From NCBI GenBank assembly GCA_026874595.1, contig CM049314.1:5184229-5248228 (forward strand): DNA of 64,000 nt, read 5' to 3'. Of the stretch, positions 1 to 11,111 are shown in pieces (position 1 is the stretch's first letter; every line of letters begins with the position of its first letter). A program made the position numbers and the translations under genes. Origin of the DNA: Sipunculus nudus (lineage: Eukaryota > Annelida > Sipuncula > Golfingiida > Sipunculidae). The notes below the pieces were generated by a model. It had not been told where the DNA came from. It did no database searches and worked only from the letters and a program-made list of their open reading frames with translations.

Positions 1-27
1 TATATATATATATATATATATATATAT
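1..27. repeat. (TA)n microsatellite
   Basis: Pure TA dinucleotide run cut by the window edge. Its counterpart in the second copy of the duplicated segment is the (TA)n tract before 31472. Confidence 0.95.
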
Positions 28-34
28 TAACTGT

Positions 35-115
35 TACGGAATTATTTTGCTCTGGGGAATTGAACCCATGTCGGTAGTGCACATGTCCGGCGTTCCAATC
101 GAACCGCTTTTAGGT
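35..115 (-). repeat. tRNA-derived SINE-like segment
   Basis: Read on the minus strand it has a B-box-like GGTTCAATTCC and an upstream A-box-like stretch, in the same layout as the better preserved copy at 31480-31575. No full cloverleaf is visible. Confidence 0.5.
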
Positions 116-649
116 TAGGGTTAGTATAGTAAGTTCAAGTCAGAACTGACTATAAAATAACCTACGCAGTGTGTATCGATTACTTAATTATATTAAATAA
201 TATGTTCACAAACTGTTAAGGACTGGAATGGGATTCACGAAATAATGAACACGTGGAGGTGATTGTTTGTTACAGTTAGATCATTTGCATAAAAGATCTG
301 ATATGATTATAATTACAATTTTATTGGAAGGTAATATACAAGATCTATTACTATATATTACAATTTTCCAAAACTGAGACACAGTGATTTTATTAGTTTA
401 AGAGCTTACCTTTTCACTGATGTGTGTCGGTGTCGAAGTGGCCTTCGTATCTCCGACTCTGGGGTGACATTCAGAAGTACATCAATGGGAGTAAAATGCC
501 GTGCAAAATTGAGTCTGTGAAGAATAGTTCAAAGGAAATGTGTACTCACTGTTGTGTTCTCTGTAATAATTAATAGTTTAAAAAAAGATAACGTTAGCAT
601 GTTGGTTGGATGAATCTGTATTAATTGCACAAAAAGGAATATTATGATG

Positions 650-1875
650 TGAATGCCAATTTTTGGTGTACATGGTATCTCCATTCAACTTAAGCATAGC
701 TCGGAGGATATTGGGAAGAGATACCTAATTTCAGGTTTCCAAGATTTTTTATGGATCTCCCTGGATGTCAAGATAGAAGATTCTTGGTGCAATGGTAAGG
801 ATTTGTGCCCTCATAACGCACATAAAAATTATAAAAAAATATAGAAAATGTGATGAATGTGCATGCAAAGTATCATGGTGATGAATGCGTAAGTTGTTCC
901 GATACTGGAGGTTTTGTTTTCAATTTTTAATTATACAGAGAGGTATTAGAAAGCCCTATATCTTGAAGGCCATGGGTAACAGAGACCTTATTTAAGGTTT
1001 CCGAGGATATTATTTATTGACCACAATGGACATTAAATATGAAGATTCTAGGTTTAACACTCTAGATTTGTACCCTGATAACGGACGACTGCACTTTTGA
1101 AGGTCTCAGATATAGAGATAATATGCGTAACATTTCGAGAAAAAAAATTCCATGTAGTGCCACTAGTCTGACGAAACTAATGAAACAGTCCATGATGAAT
1201 ATGTATGCAAAAAATCATGATGATCAATGGATAAGTTGTTCAGATACTGGAGTCTTTGCAACAAATTTATAATTATACTGGTAGGTAATTCTAAGCCCAA
1301 TACCTCGGAGGTAACAGAGATCTAATTTCAATTTTCGAAGGAGATTGTTCTGGACCTTTCACGATTTTAAGTCAGAGGATTCCAGGTCGAATGATTACGA
1401 TTTGTGACCTGATAACATATGTCCATCTTTGAAGGACAAAAAATAGAGAGAAAAAAATGTGTAAACTTCGAGGAATCCAGATGGCGCCACTAGTCAGAAG
1501 GAACTAATGAAACATTTCATGATCAATAAGCATGCAAAGAATCATGCTGATCAATGCATTAGTTATTCATATACTGTAACTTTAATATCAAATGTTTAAT
1601 AATTCTGGGGGTATTTCTGAGCCCCATAGCTCAAAGGTACGGGATAACAGAGACATAATTTCAGGTTTCAAAGAAAACTTTTAATGACCTCTCAGGATGT
1701 CAATGCATAATGGTTAGGAATTGTACCCTGTTAACGGATGAACACATATTTGAAGGTCTCACAAATAGAGAAAAATTATGCGTAAAATCTCCAACAATTC
1801 CAGGAACTTATGAAACATTCCATGATCAATGAGCATCCAAAGAATCATGGTGACTTTCAGTCAGCAGAGCTAAAA
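650..1875 (+). repeat. Diverged tandem units of the ~336-bp repeat family
   Basis: About four diverged units, each with 'catagctcggaggatat', 'ggtaacagagacctaattt', 'gcaaagaatcatggtgat' and near 1486 a partial palindrome ATGGCGCCACT. The phrase 'aagttgttc/agttattc' recurs near 890, 1230 and 1560 (spacing about 330-340). The block ends with 'gactttcagtcagc', the same terminal phrase as the 42976-44290 array. It carries no sustained coding frame. Confidence 0.75.
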
Positions 1876-2998
1876 CTAAAGTAGACAAATGAGGTCAGAA
1901 TACACACCAGCAATGAGAATACTGATTGGCCAAAAGGGACAGTCCAACACACAAAAAAGTACTGCCTTGAAAGAAAAAAAAATAATTTACTAAACATGTT
2001 ATCGGCCAAACAACCCGGGTAGAAAGAAATATAACATAACATTTATTAAGGAAATATGTATAAAGGTATATTCGTAACAACCGACAAACCCTAACATCAT
2101 TGCCTCTACATAAATTAAAGCTGCGTTTTCTTGATTTCCTGTGTTTCTGTATTATACTCTGCCAAGAAAACCTATTATCGACTTCTTGATAAAGGCGGAG
2201 CTTGAAAGAAGGCAGAGGTAACTGAATTCGACTAGAGGTTTGAATAGATATCTGTTCATCTTAAACTAACAGCGGTTTAGGTTTTGTTGGTAGAATTTAG
2301 CTCTAATCACAAAGGAAGCACTCAGAGACAACATATAGCCCTCCACAAATTTCCTGGAAATCCATTTAGGAATTTTTCCACGATTATGAACAATCTTTGT
2401 GTGTGTGCACATAAGCGCAGAAAATATATCTGCCCATCTACTCTATGGTTACATACTAGGTCAGCCCTGTCGGCATAAACTGTGGAGGTCCCTAAAACAC
2501 ACGCCATTCATAGATATCGGTATTCCTTTCACTGATTCCTACTAAATACATATTCAAGGTGATGCATAGTACCCAATGAGTATGGTCAAACCTGGAAGCA
2601 TTTTTACTTTAACAAAATATGCAACACTTAGGTTAAAATCGTAGTTGAAAACATTTATTTTCCAAAACAAACGAACATTGGCATCTCTGTTAGGTTCTGG
2701 AAAAGGTCGTTTAACAATTGTACAAGTGTAAACGTCACAAGTCTTCATTCCAATAACCAGAAATCTGCATCCCACGGAATATTAGCCTCCACCATGTGTT
2801 TGCATTCCCATATTTGTGCGTAACTGACTGTTCATCTGTAAATATCCCTCAATGAAGTACCTGAATCCGGGCCATGAGCCGAACCCACATTAAAATCTGA
2901 TGGATCTTCTTTGGCATTTCGGGACATGCCTTGAACAATTCATGAGATTCCATTTCATGTGTGACATACACACATAAGGCAGGAGAAGGGTGAACGAA

Positions 2999-3997
2999 AA
3001 ACGGCAAAACGGATTTGAATTGTGGTATATTAATGAAGCTTGTTAAAAAACAGAAAACAAATCAACTAAACATTATCAGGAAGAAACAAACGTGCGTATG
3101 TGGCTTTGGGTTACCACGAAACGGATAGAAACCGTGATATTTCCCAACAGCTGTTTCTGTATGTTTTATTTTTACATACAATTCATATGAACCTTTGCAT
3201 ATCCTTTGTCTAGAAAGTATTTGTCATGCGCTTTGGCGAAGTGTGATGTCATTAAAATTCACTTTATAAAATTTTAACAATAAATGACAACTTTGTTAGA
3301 ATGATTAAACCTTTTAATTGTTGTGTTTTTCATTGGGTTTATTGAAATAATAATTGGTTAAAGGCATTATCTAAATAGTGTGGAGTTAACCTGAAATAAC
3401 GTTCAGGCTACCCCTAGAAATAACTTGAAAGTGATTTCAGATAACCAGGGTAACCTGGAGTCTGACTAGTGGGATAGCTTTGATAGCTTAGAAACTATTT
3501 TATTCATTCAAAATTAACTAACAGTCACCGATAATAAAAATATCATTTTAACTGCATTTGTGCCTCTTAGGTACATGAGGAACAACCATGGCATATGGGT
3601 TATTAGCCAGGTATGCTTATTAACTTTAGCAATTTTGTGGAATTATTCATATGAGACAAATAGACCAAAAAGTAATCGAAATGTAATTGTTCAAAAAAAT
3701 TACTTTTCAAAAGCAATCAATTACAATTGAAATTAATTTCAACGATAAGAAAAGATAATTGACTTGAAAACAATTTTTATAATTACAATAAATAGGACAA
3801 TACAATGACAAATGCAATTAATTTTTGACCCAATTCTGCAAATAACATTTAGATAATTATGTTCTGATGGAATCTTGATATGCTAACTGGCACCTTTAGC
3901 AATGGTATAATTATTAATAAAAATGATGTACTTCACATATCTATAATCTCAAATACCCGAACCATTTCAGTTCCACGAAACAATTCGAATAAGCAAG
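2999..3997. other. Non-coding AT-rich DNA
   Basis: No open frame, repeat end or splice-flanked exon could be supported here. The only texture is A/T-rich low complexity around 3690-3800. Confidence 0.5.
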
Positions 3998-4135
3998 GTT
4001 CTGGTAGATGCGCACTTAATTGTCAGCAAGTATTCAAGTTCAGATTCTGTTTAAGGCAGTGGTCCAAAACAATCAACAAAAATCCTACTAAATCGAAAGC
4101 AGGAATAGGCCTAAGTTGGGCTTCGGGAGGATACT
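3998..4135 (-). pseudogene. Second integrase fragment, repeat of 6039-6180
   Basis: Nearly the same sequence as 6039-6180 ('ggtagatgcgcac', 'ttgtcagcaagtattca', 'aatcctactaaat'), same orientation, covering the segment from the integrase zinc finger into the catalytic core. It sits directly downstream of RT, replacing RNase H. It may come from an internal rearrangement or from a second nested element. Confidence 0.75.
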
Positions 4136-4169
4136 GATTTGGTTCTGCTTTATTTAAATTAAGGAGCCA

Positions 4170-5159
4170 CTAAGTAAGACGCTGAATAAAACAATAACTG
4201 CACTCTCTACGAAACATTTCACACATTCCATACAATTGTTTCCTCTTTAACAAATTAGTCAAAGGTTCGACTACAGCAGAAAAATATGGACAAAACTTCC
4301 TGTAGTATCTAACCATACCAAGAAAACGCATTATCTGCTTTTTGTTTTCTGGTCTAGGAAATGCAGAAATAGCACTTATTTTGGCATCAACAGGTTTTAC
4401 TTGACCCTGCCCTCCAAAATGACCCAAAAATGTTACTTATGCATGACAAAACTAAGATTTGATTAGGTTGACGGTTAGACCTGCTTCGTTGAGTCTTTCG
4501 AAGTGGTCGCGAGGAATTTGCAGATCTTTCTCCCAGGTGCCGCTGTACACGATAAGGTCAAGAATATATGCGTCACAGCCTTGAATGTCCTTGACAACCA
4601 TATGGATTAGGCGCTGGAACGTGGTTGGCGAGTTCTTCATGCCAAACTGCATAAAGTTTTACTGGTACAGTCCTTGCGGCGTCACAAATGCGGACACTTC
4701 TTTCGCTCGTTCTGTCAGCGGAACTTGCTAGAATCCTTTTAGCAAGTAAAACTTGGAGACATATCTGGAGCTGCTCACTCTATCAATACAATCATCGATC
4801 CTCGTAATCGGGAACGTGTCAGTCTTGGTGACAGAGTTCAGTTTGCGATAATCTGTGCACATACGGTAACTTCCCTCAGGTTTTGGCCGAAGAATACATT
4901 GTGATCTCCAGTTACTCTTACTAGGTTCAATAAAATCATTGTCCAGCAAATATTGAACCTCATCTTGTTGATACATTTGCTTTTCTGGATTCAGTCTATA
5001 AGGATGCTGCTTCACTGCGCTTGCCTCGCCAACATCGACGTCATGGTAAAATATGTAAATTCGCGTTGGAAGGTCACTTAACAAATGTTCATAATTCTGC
5101 AGCAGGTTCTTGAGGTCTTGTTGTTGCAGTGCGGTGAGATGTGACAGTTTGCCATCCAT
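4170..5159 (-). pseudogene. Reverse transcriptase domain of the gypsy element, degenerate
   Basis: Three open pieces (5159-4728, 4652-4452, 4427-4170) carry in order the RT features PYRLNP, the hydrophobic 'FIEPS', RMCTDYRKLN, FGMKNSPTTFQ and the downstream FLGMVRYYRKF block of Ty3/gypsy RT. They are separated by in-frame stops. At the catalytic box the expected Tyr-x-Asp-Asp reads Tyr-Ile-Leu-Asp, so one metal-binding Asp is gone. The connection to RNase H is lost at about 4135. Confidence 0.9.
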
Positions 5160-5389
5160 GTTGTCAAGCCTGTCGGAGTTTTTTAGAGGTACCTTTCCAA
5201 ACTGAATGTTTACATCAGTCTTACAATCAGCATCTACTTTAACTTGGTCAGGGTCAGTTTTTACACAATTAACAGCAGTAACATTATATACAAAATCTGG
5301 TGTGCTTTTTATATGATTTCAACATGTTAACAGTGCACGGTTGTTTTTCTTACGCCTATCTCGAGTTTACAGTATGTAATTAAATTACT

Positions 5390-6530
5390 GACTTTCTTGT
5401 CAACAATGTAAGGACTAAAATACCTAGCTTGCAGAGGTCTGCAAGGGATAGGTAAGAAAGCAATGACATTTTCGCCAGGCTCAAACGTCCTACTTAAAGT
5501 GTGCTAGTCATACTTTGTTTTCATTTTACTTTGTGCAGATTTTAGATTAGACTTTGCAATCTCATAAGCATTGTGTAGTTTAGTGCAAAAGTCTGAGACA
5601 TACTGCAATAAACTCAGAGAATCAGGATTTTCACACAAGTGATTTTCTTTAAGCAGTTTTAATGGACGTACAGTTCGAGGTCCATGTCCGAGAACTAGTT
5701 CAGAGGGACTGAAACCAAAGGACTCTAGAAATTATTCTTTAACAGAAAACAGCAATAGGTGAATCCCTGCATCCCAGTCTTTCTGTGTGTCATAGGTCCT
5801 AATCATGTTTTCTTAATGTTCGATGAAACGGATCGAGGGCGCCCTGACTTTCAGGATGATATTGCGAAGAGCTGTATTGTTTTATACCTAGCTCAACATT
5901 ACTTGCTGTAAAAAGCACGACATAAAATTAGACCTTTGGTGAGACTGGACGGTTTTTCGTAATCGAAATGTTGTAAAGATCTTGGTCAGAGCCTTGACAA
6001 CACTTTGGCATTAATTATGCGCAATGGTATTGCCTCAAGAACCTGGTAGATGCGCACATAATTGTCAGCAAGTATTCATGTTCAGATTTTGTTTAGGCCA
6101 GTGGTCCAACACAATCAACATAAATCCTACTAAATGGTTCCTCGAAAGCAGGAAAAGGTCTAAGTGGGGGTTCAGGAGGATTCCGTTTCGGCTTACCTAC
6201 CATCTGGCACGTATGGCATGATTTACAATATTGTACAACATATGTACTGAGGTTAGGCCAATAGAAATGTGAACTAACTTTCTGATAAGTGTTATTTATA
6301 TCTAAATGGCCAGACAAAGGAGCCTAATTTGCCATGCTTAAATTTCCTTTCGATAGTTTTTTGGCATTACTATTTGATTTGATGTTTGATGGCCCACTCA
6401 TCATCAGCGCAGGTGGTCGCCATTTTCGCATAAGCACTCCATTTGTATCATAGAAACAACCTGGGTTCAGTGGCAGTACATCTTATGGAACTGCCCTGGA
6501 AAACAAGCATGAAATATCAGGGTCCTTATG
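5390..6530 (-). pseudogene. Integrase of the gypsy element, degenerate
   Basis: The segment at 6317-6093 has the HHCC zinc-finger pattern (GHLDINNTY...CKSCHTCQ) followed by the start of the catalytic core (YVDCVGPL). Further down the strand, about 5880-5810, is the YHPESQGALDPFH block near the catalytic Glu, and about 5480-5390 a GPY/F-like C-terminal module. Several stops interrupt the frame. It precedes RT on this strand. Confidence 0.85.
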
Positions 6531-6689
6531 CTGTTACGCTACAAGTTCTGACCTTGAAAGTGCTGCATCCTGTACGGGCGAGTCGTTAGGCGAGTCACTA
6601 GTGACTCCTAGAGTGGTATTATCTGGACCATTGTCCTCATGTGTTTTTCTTGGCAATAGATCTAGATACAGCACATGAAGGATAAGAAA

Positions 6690-6950
6690 CCAGGAATATT
6701 CTGATTTTCAAGATCAGTGTCCCGATCAAGTGAGGCTTTTCTCTCACTATTGGTACAGGCTGTACTTTGTAACCTGCAACATCATGCCTAGTAGCAACGG
6801 AATTCCCTTAAATGGTAAAGTAGTTCTTATACCCACAGTAATATTCCCAGAAATCAAATCTGACTTTAAATGTATACTGTGAAGCGAAACTGAAATCAGC
6901 ACGTAGACCATGTTATAGTTAAATCTTTCTAACTCCAGTCGTTTTAACAC
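6690..6950 (-). pseudogene. Protease-end region of gypsy polyprotein
   Basis: An open piece ends in a hydrophobic stretch with TVGIRTTLPFKGIPLLLG, the type of sequence that follows retroelement aspartic proteases. The catalytic DTG was not seen. It lies between gag and integrase with no RT between, supporting the unusual pol order. Confidence 0.55.
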
Positions 6951-7095
6951 AATTTCTTTTCTTTTTCTAGACCTTCTCTTTTTAGCCTTTCATGTTCTTC
7001 CCTCTCTTTGTTTTCTATTTCTAATTGTTATAGTGCTAGGTCATGTTGCATTTCTAACTTTTTAATTCTAACTGCATCGCAAGGCTGTCATTTTT

Positions 7096-7284
7096 TTATG
7101 TTTCAATTAAACCTTTGCTAAGAAGATCATGCATGTTTTTAGCAATGATATCAGGATTTCTCAAAGCTTTTTTCACACCTAGCCCTAAGTGTTGTCCCAA
7201 ACGCAACAACTGATCTTTAATCAACTGTTCATGTTGATCAGTGTCGGGATCTTCAACAGATGTCTCAGTATTGAAATCTGCCAT
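7096..7284 (-). pseudogene. Gag-like N-terminal fragment
   Basis: A 62-codon frame starting at a true ATG (7284) 141 bases downstream of the primer-binding site, rich in acidic and Leu/Lys residues. Beyond its stop the strand continues with a charged, coiled-coil-like stretch (about 7080-6960) in a shifted frame. The call rests on position more than on motif. Confidence 0.5.
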
Positions 7285-7424
7285 GTTAAGATGTTAAAAC
7301 AATAAAAAAAACCCTGAGATAAATCCTGTAAACACTGTATTGTAAACAATATGTAATCTTGTAAACAATGTATTGTAAACAATGTGTCTAGGTCAAGGCC
7401 TAATAAGTTTTAAATCTATTAAGC

Positions 7425-7442
7425 ATCCCGGACGAGCCCCCA
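7425..7442 (-). other. Primer-binding site, tRNA-Pro type
   Basis: The minus strand reads TGGGGGCTCGTCCGGGAT, the 18-base primer-binding site complementary to the 3' end of tRNA-Pro used by many retroelements. It starts six bases after the LTR end, as expected. Confidence 0.9.
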
Positions 7443-7448
7443 ATTTTA

Positions 7449-7999
7449 TGTTACGAAACCTATTAACAACAGATCATGAAGACGTGACGAGCAAAAAATT
7501 TTATAACGGAGATTTATATAAATCAGTTTCTTTAACACTAAGCAGCGTGAAATGTCTAAGGAAAGTTCTGATATTGTCCCAAAGCCATATGAAGACTGTA
7601 TAAAATCCGTTACAAATTTCGAAGCATATCTATAAATTCTGCAATTATCGGAAAGTTCCACAAACTGACTCATACTCTACCGTGTCCGCTGAAATTGTTT
7701 CTCTCCTCTTACCCTTGGCTCTAAACTCAGCTATTTATAACTTTTTCATACGAAATTCTAGAAATGGTAAACTCCATAGAACAATACATACATTACAGGA
7801 ACATACTTGAAACATCTAGAACAATAAACGCAGTGTTTCCTCACATCAGATCCCCTCACGTGGGCCCGACTCGTACAACTCCCATGGCAACGAACTATGC
7901 CGGCCCGACATACGCAACACCCCTGCGCACAATAAACCAGGGCCTCCCTATCACGAATCAGAATGACAACAGCGCACAATAAAGGAGACGCTTGTAACA
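7449..7999 (-). mobile_element. 5' LTR of the gypsy element
   Basis: The 551-bp segment begins TGTTAC and ends GTAACA on the minus strand, giving six-base inverted termini, and is followed at once by the primer-binding site. A TATAAATAG box lies at 7731-7739. A chance frame at 7758-8072 crosses the LTR edge and is not considered a gene. No second LTR copy was found. Confidence 0.85.
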
Positions 8000-9396
8000 C
8001 AAATACTTTCGTCATTTCTGACAACGCTTCATGGCATACTGGTACACTGTCAATTAACCTAAACCATACCAATTATTAGCATTTTTTCTGTACTTTCTTA
8101 TAATACCTAATATGAGCGAGAAAAGTTCCATTTATACCCAGCACATTCGTAAATCCTTCGGCATGTTTGTTGAATTTATGACCGAATGAACACAAGCATA
8201 ACTCGCACGGGTTACTGGATGCAGGCAGCCTTCAGGCGATTTAGTAAAAGACCCGTGTCCATGGAGACAATGTTTCAGTTTGTGTTGCGAGCTCACATAA
8301 TTTTGAGATTATGGGCGGTTTTTTACAATATGAATGCTACCTGGTGCAAGAACAGTGCGATACATTCTGCGATAATACTTGTATCGCGACACGAGTAAGC
8401 CTACCAGGCCAATTATCCGATACCCTTAGGAGTTGGGTTGTCACGGCTAATATTGTAAGCCGCAGTTTCTTTTATTGCAATACATAAGGTGATCCTGCAC
8501 CAGTCTCGAGCAAAAAAAATCCAGTTAGAACAATTTTCAAAAGCTGGTGATCTTCTTTAAATAATTAGATATCGGCGACGGGTTGAACAAATCCATTCAA
8601 CCTGAATTTTAACTGTAACCTGCTCTCATGCGAAAGTCCAGAGAGCCTGCAACAAGCAAACTATTAAGTATCGTACGTTAGAAGATTAGAGGACATACAT
8701 CGGGTAATCCCTGGGTCCTAAAATTAAAAAATTTCCACATGTAAAAAAATATTCCTGTACGCCCGTCAGGTTTTCGTTTCTGTGGGATTACTTTCCTAAA
8801 AATTATTCGATTTCATTCGAATTTGGGAAAGTGATCGCTCTAATGCCTACCTTGGAAGTATTGGTTTTGGTGAGTCTGTCTGATGAGATAATGATACAAT
8901 AGGATCTTTACCTTTGTACTTACGAGAATCGTGTGAGTTTATTGCGTGTATATAACAAGGCATGACATGCAAGATTGCAGAATATGTGCTCCGACTGGTA
9001 CTGAAGCACGAATAGGCAACAAAACAAGTTATCTGTCTTACTTTTATTAAATACGAATACAAAAGAAATTGTGATATGGTCCTTGGTGCTTTAAACGTGG
9101 ATGCGGAAGTAAGTATGGACTAATAATTCGTGTCTAGAATCGGCAATTATAACTCGCCAATGTGTGGGGGTATCTGAAATACTTGTAAAATTAGGAGATT
9201 AAGATGCTGTATATCAAAAGCTGTAAGTTATTGTTTCAAGGCATGTTCAAAGGAAAGTATTGGTATGTTCTCCTAGCAAACCCATTTGTAACAGTTCTCT
9301 CAGTAATAACCATCAGTGTCCTAGAAAAGAAAAACAATATTGCATTTTGCATAATATTTATCAAAATATAACATCATCTTAAAAATTCAGTTTTAA
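8000..9396. other. Non-coding DNA
   Basis: Nothing supportable seen. Short open frames here have no domain, no clear splice context and no repeat relation. Confidence 0.5.
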
Positions 9397-9726
9397 TCAT
9401 TTTCCAAATAATGTGATTGCTTTGTATGAAAGACCATCTATATACACTGGAGGTTTATACGATTTTTTTAAGGTTGAGATTTCGGTCGTATTAAAAATGA
9501 TACCTTGAAACGAGATTTTAGAGAAGAATGCCATCGCCTTCAGTCCGATATTTAGTGGAAGCAAATCAATAACCCGTGTCTTTTCATTGTGTAGATCTTT
9601 ATCGAGTGGTTCCGAGGACACACCAGTATAATTGTGTACACAGATATTATGGACAACAATGGAATCTATCGTCCTATTGTAGGGTGATTCAGGTAAATGC
9701 CCACAGTAGCAATACATACTGTTCCA
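9397..9726 (-). CDS. Possible terminal exon, unknown protein
   Basis: A 106-codon frame starting at ATG 9717 and ending with a stop at 9397. It is preceded by a convincing pyrimidine-rich acceptor (TCTCTATCTCTGTACAG) and a second AG three bases later, which would put the exon in frame from 9726. The product has several Cys near the start (CYC, NIC) and N-glycosylation-like NRT and NYT, so it could be extracellular, but I recognise no domain. It lies about 1 kb downstream of the damaged PAN exon on the same strand and could be an exon of that gene. It may also be a chance frame. Confidence 0.3.
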   Translation of the reverse strand, partial: WNSMYCYCGHLPESPYNRTIDSIVVHNICVHNYTGVSSEPLDKDLHNEKTRVIDLLPLNIGLKAMAFFSKISFQGIIFNTTEISTLKKSYKPPVYIDGLSYKAITLFGK

Positions 9727-9729
9727 CTA

Positions 9730-10676
9730 CTGTACAGAGATAGAGAGAACCTGTGCTTTGTATCCGATATTTTCTTTTTGCTTTATTTAAGGAAGATAGG
9801 TGCTTAGGGATGCAGTTTTTGCTTTGAAGTATCAGTCAATTGTTTGCTTCGACGTATCAGTGAAAGCGTTGTTCAATATAATGAAATATTTTTTTTCATA
9901 TTTGGGTACAAGATGTATTGCCAGAGGTTTATTATACATTTTTATAAAAACTATTTTGCAGACGCATGTTAGACATACCTGAAGGAAGAACTAGAATGAG
10001 CCCTCGGAGTTAGTACGTGTCACATGCCGCCCCCTTTTATTTTTTAAGTTTTATTTTTTCTCCAGATACTCAAAGCCGCTCATTGTGGCGGACACTTTGC
10101 ATACACACAAAAAAAAACCGGAAGTGGCAGGTCGTTCGTCGAAATATGGGTTTACCACAGGCAATAAAAATAATTCTCTTCATAAAATTAAAGGTTGATC
10201 AAATTGTAAGCAAGTCATCCGCTCTGTCATATATATCAAGACCCTGTCATGTAAACAAAGATAGACAGGGAATGTTCGTCAATTTATTTGACGACCTTAG
10301 ACTATACCCGTTATAGCGCGTTCCCTTCCTCGATGGAAGCCAGATGTAAAACATAGAAAGGATTCTCTCGAGGCACACTATACTCGGAACCTTGCCTAAC
10401 CAGCTAAGTGACCAATTGCTTGAATTACCAAGTTCTTGTGCCAATAATCGGAGGGGGGCCGACTAGGGATAATATTTGTAACATATTAAAAATACCGAGA
10501 TATGACGAGTTGCCGTACACTTATTTCAAACAGCAATCATGCTACACATCCATATTTGTGAAGCATATCTAGTGGCAAAACACAATCACACAACAAGATT
10601 ACTTAGGTACAAACAAGCATCCATAAAAATGTGACTTCACTTTACCAATATAGTACATGTAAATATCAAATTTAGA
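9730..10676. other. Non-coding DNA downstream of PAN exon 1
   Basis: No exon supported. A phrase near 10530 ('caaacagcaatcatgctacac') resembles 24410 downstream of the intact PAN exon, so the duplicated PAN unit may include this flank. Confidence 0.4.
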
Positions 10677-11111
10677 TCAAATACTTTCCATTCTCATCTG
10701 CTCCAAAGAAATAGGGAACATTTGGCATTTGGCTTCCATAAAATCGACCATTGTTTGTACAAAGTATTCAAAGATATTGCTCTTAAAGCTATCCGTTTTA
10801 TAAACGCAGTCTAGTCTGGGCTGCATGGAGCCGGCGTTTCCATAAGCGGTGGCGTTAAATAGTGTGCAAAGGAAATTATATGCCTCCAGCATGCGCTTCA
10901 CATTAAAACTTTTACAGATGTAAACATTGGTGCACATAACGGCGCAAGCAGTGGCATTTGGAACCGTACCCTGACAAATACCAGCAAGTTCTAAGCATTT
11001 ACCAGCAAGAGAAGGCAGGCGAATGAAATGATCGCTTGCCATGTATGTGTAGGAGAGACCAACACAGAGAGAGTAGAAGACTATCGCAGCACTTTTCCTG
11101 CTTGCAGCCAC
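10677..11111 (-). pseudogene. PAN/apple-domain exon, start and donor lost
   Basis: The 144-codon frame closely resembles the intact exon at 24661-24978: hydrophobic leader, then a PAN module with KCLELAG, ATACA and a CTLFNAT...YGNAGSMQPR tail. Where the intact copy has Met at positions 1 and 5, this copy reads GTG and AGG. An in-frame TGA lies a short way upstream with no ATG between. The first internal ATG falls after the signal peptide. The intact copy's donor GTAAGT is replaced by AGCTTT, and the frame runs on 38 further codons to a stop. Either it is a pseudogene or it makes an unspliced, leaderless product; the former is more likely. Confidence 0.8.

Larger units (their letters stand above)
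28..2998 (+). repeat. Duplicated segment, copy 1 (partner 31472-34987)
   Basis: Collinear stretches match the second copy in the same order and orientation: tRNA-like head (35-115 with 31480-31575), 224-645 with 31750-32150, 1911-2500 with 33281-33885, and 2500-2998 with 34258-34987. The shared phrase GATTCACG...AATAATGAACACGTGG is at 232 and 31758. Copy 1 carries a repeat block at about 650-1875 where copy 2 holds receptor exons. Copy 2 has about 370 extra bases near 33885-34255. Homology stops at the GTGAACGA shared by both at about 2990 and 34980. The left limit may lie outside the window. Confidence 0.85.
3998..7999 (-). mobile_element. Decayed Ty3/gypsy retrotransposon with integrase before RT
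   Basis: On the minus strand the order is LTR (7999-7449), primer-binding site (7442-7425), gag-like start (7284-7096), charged and protease-tail region (about 7080-6690), integrase (about 6530-5390), linker, reverse transcriptase (5159-4170), then a second short integrase piece (4135-3998) where RNase H and the 3' LTR would be expected. All frames carry stops or shifts. Conventional Ty3/gypsy elements place integrase last. Integrase upstream of RT is the Ty1/copia-like order described for Gmr1-like elements. The 3' LTR is missing, so the element is truncated and cannot be mobile. Confidence 0.85.

Noticed and set aside
7758-8072. 104-codon frame on the minus strand
   Set aside because: It lies mostly within the LTR and crosses its boundary.
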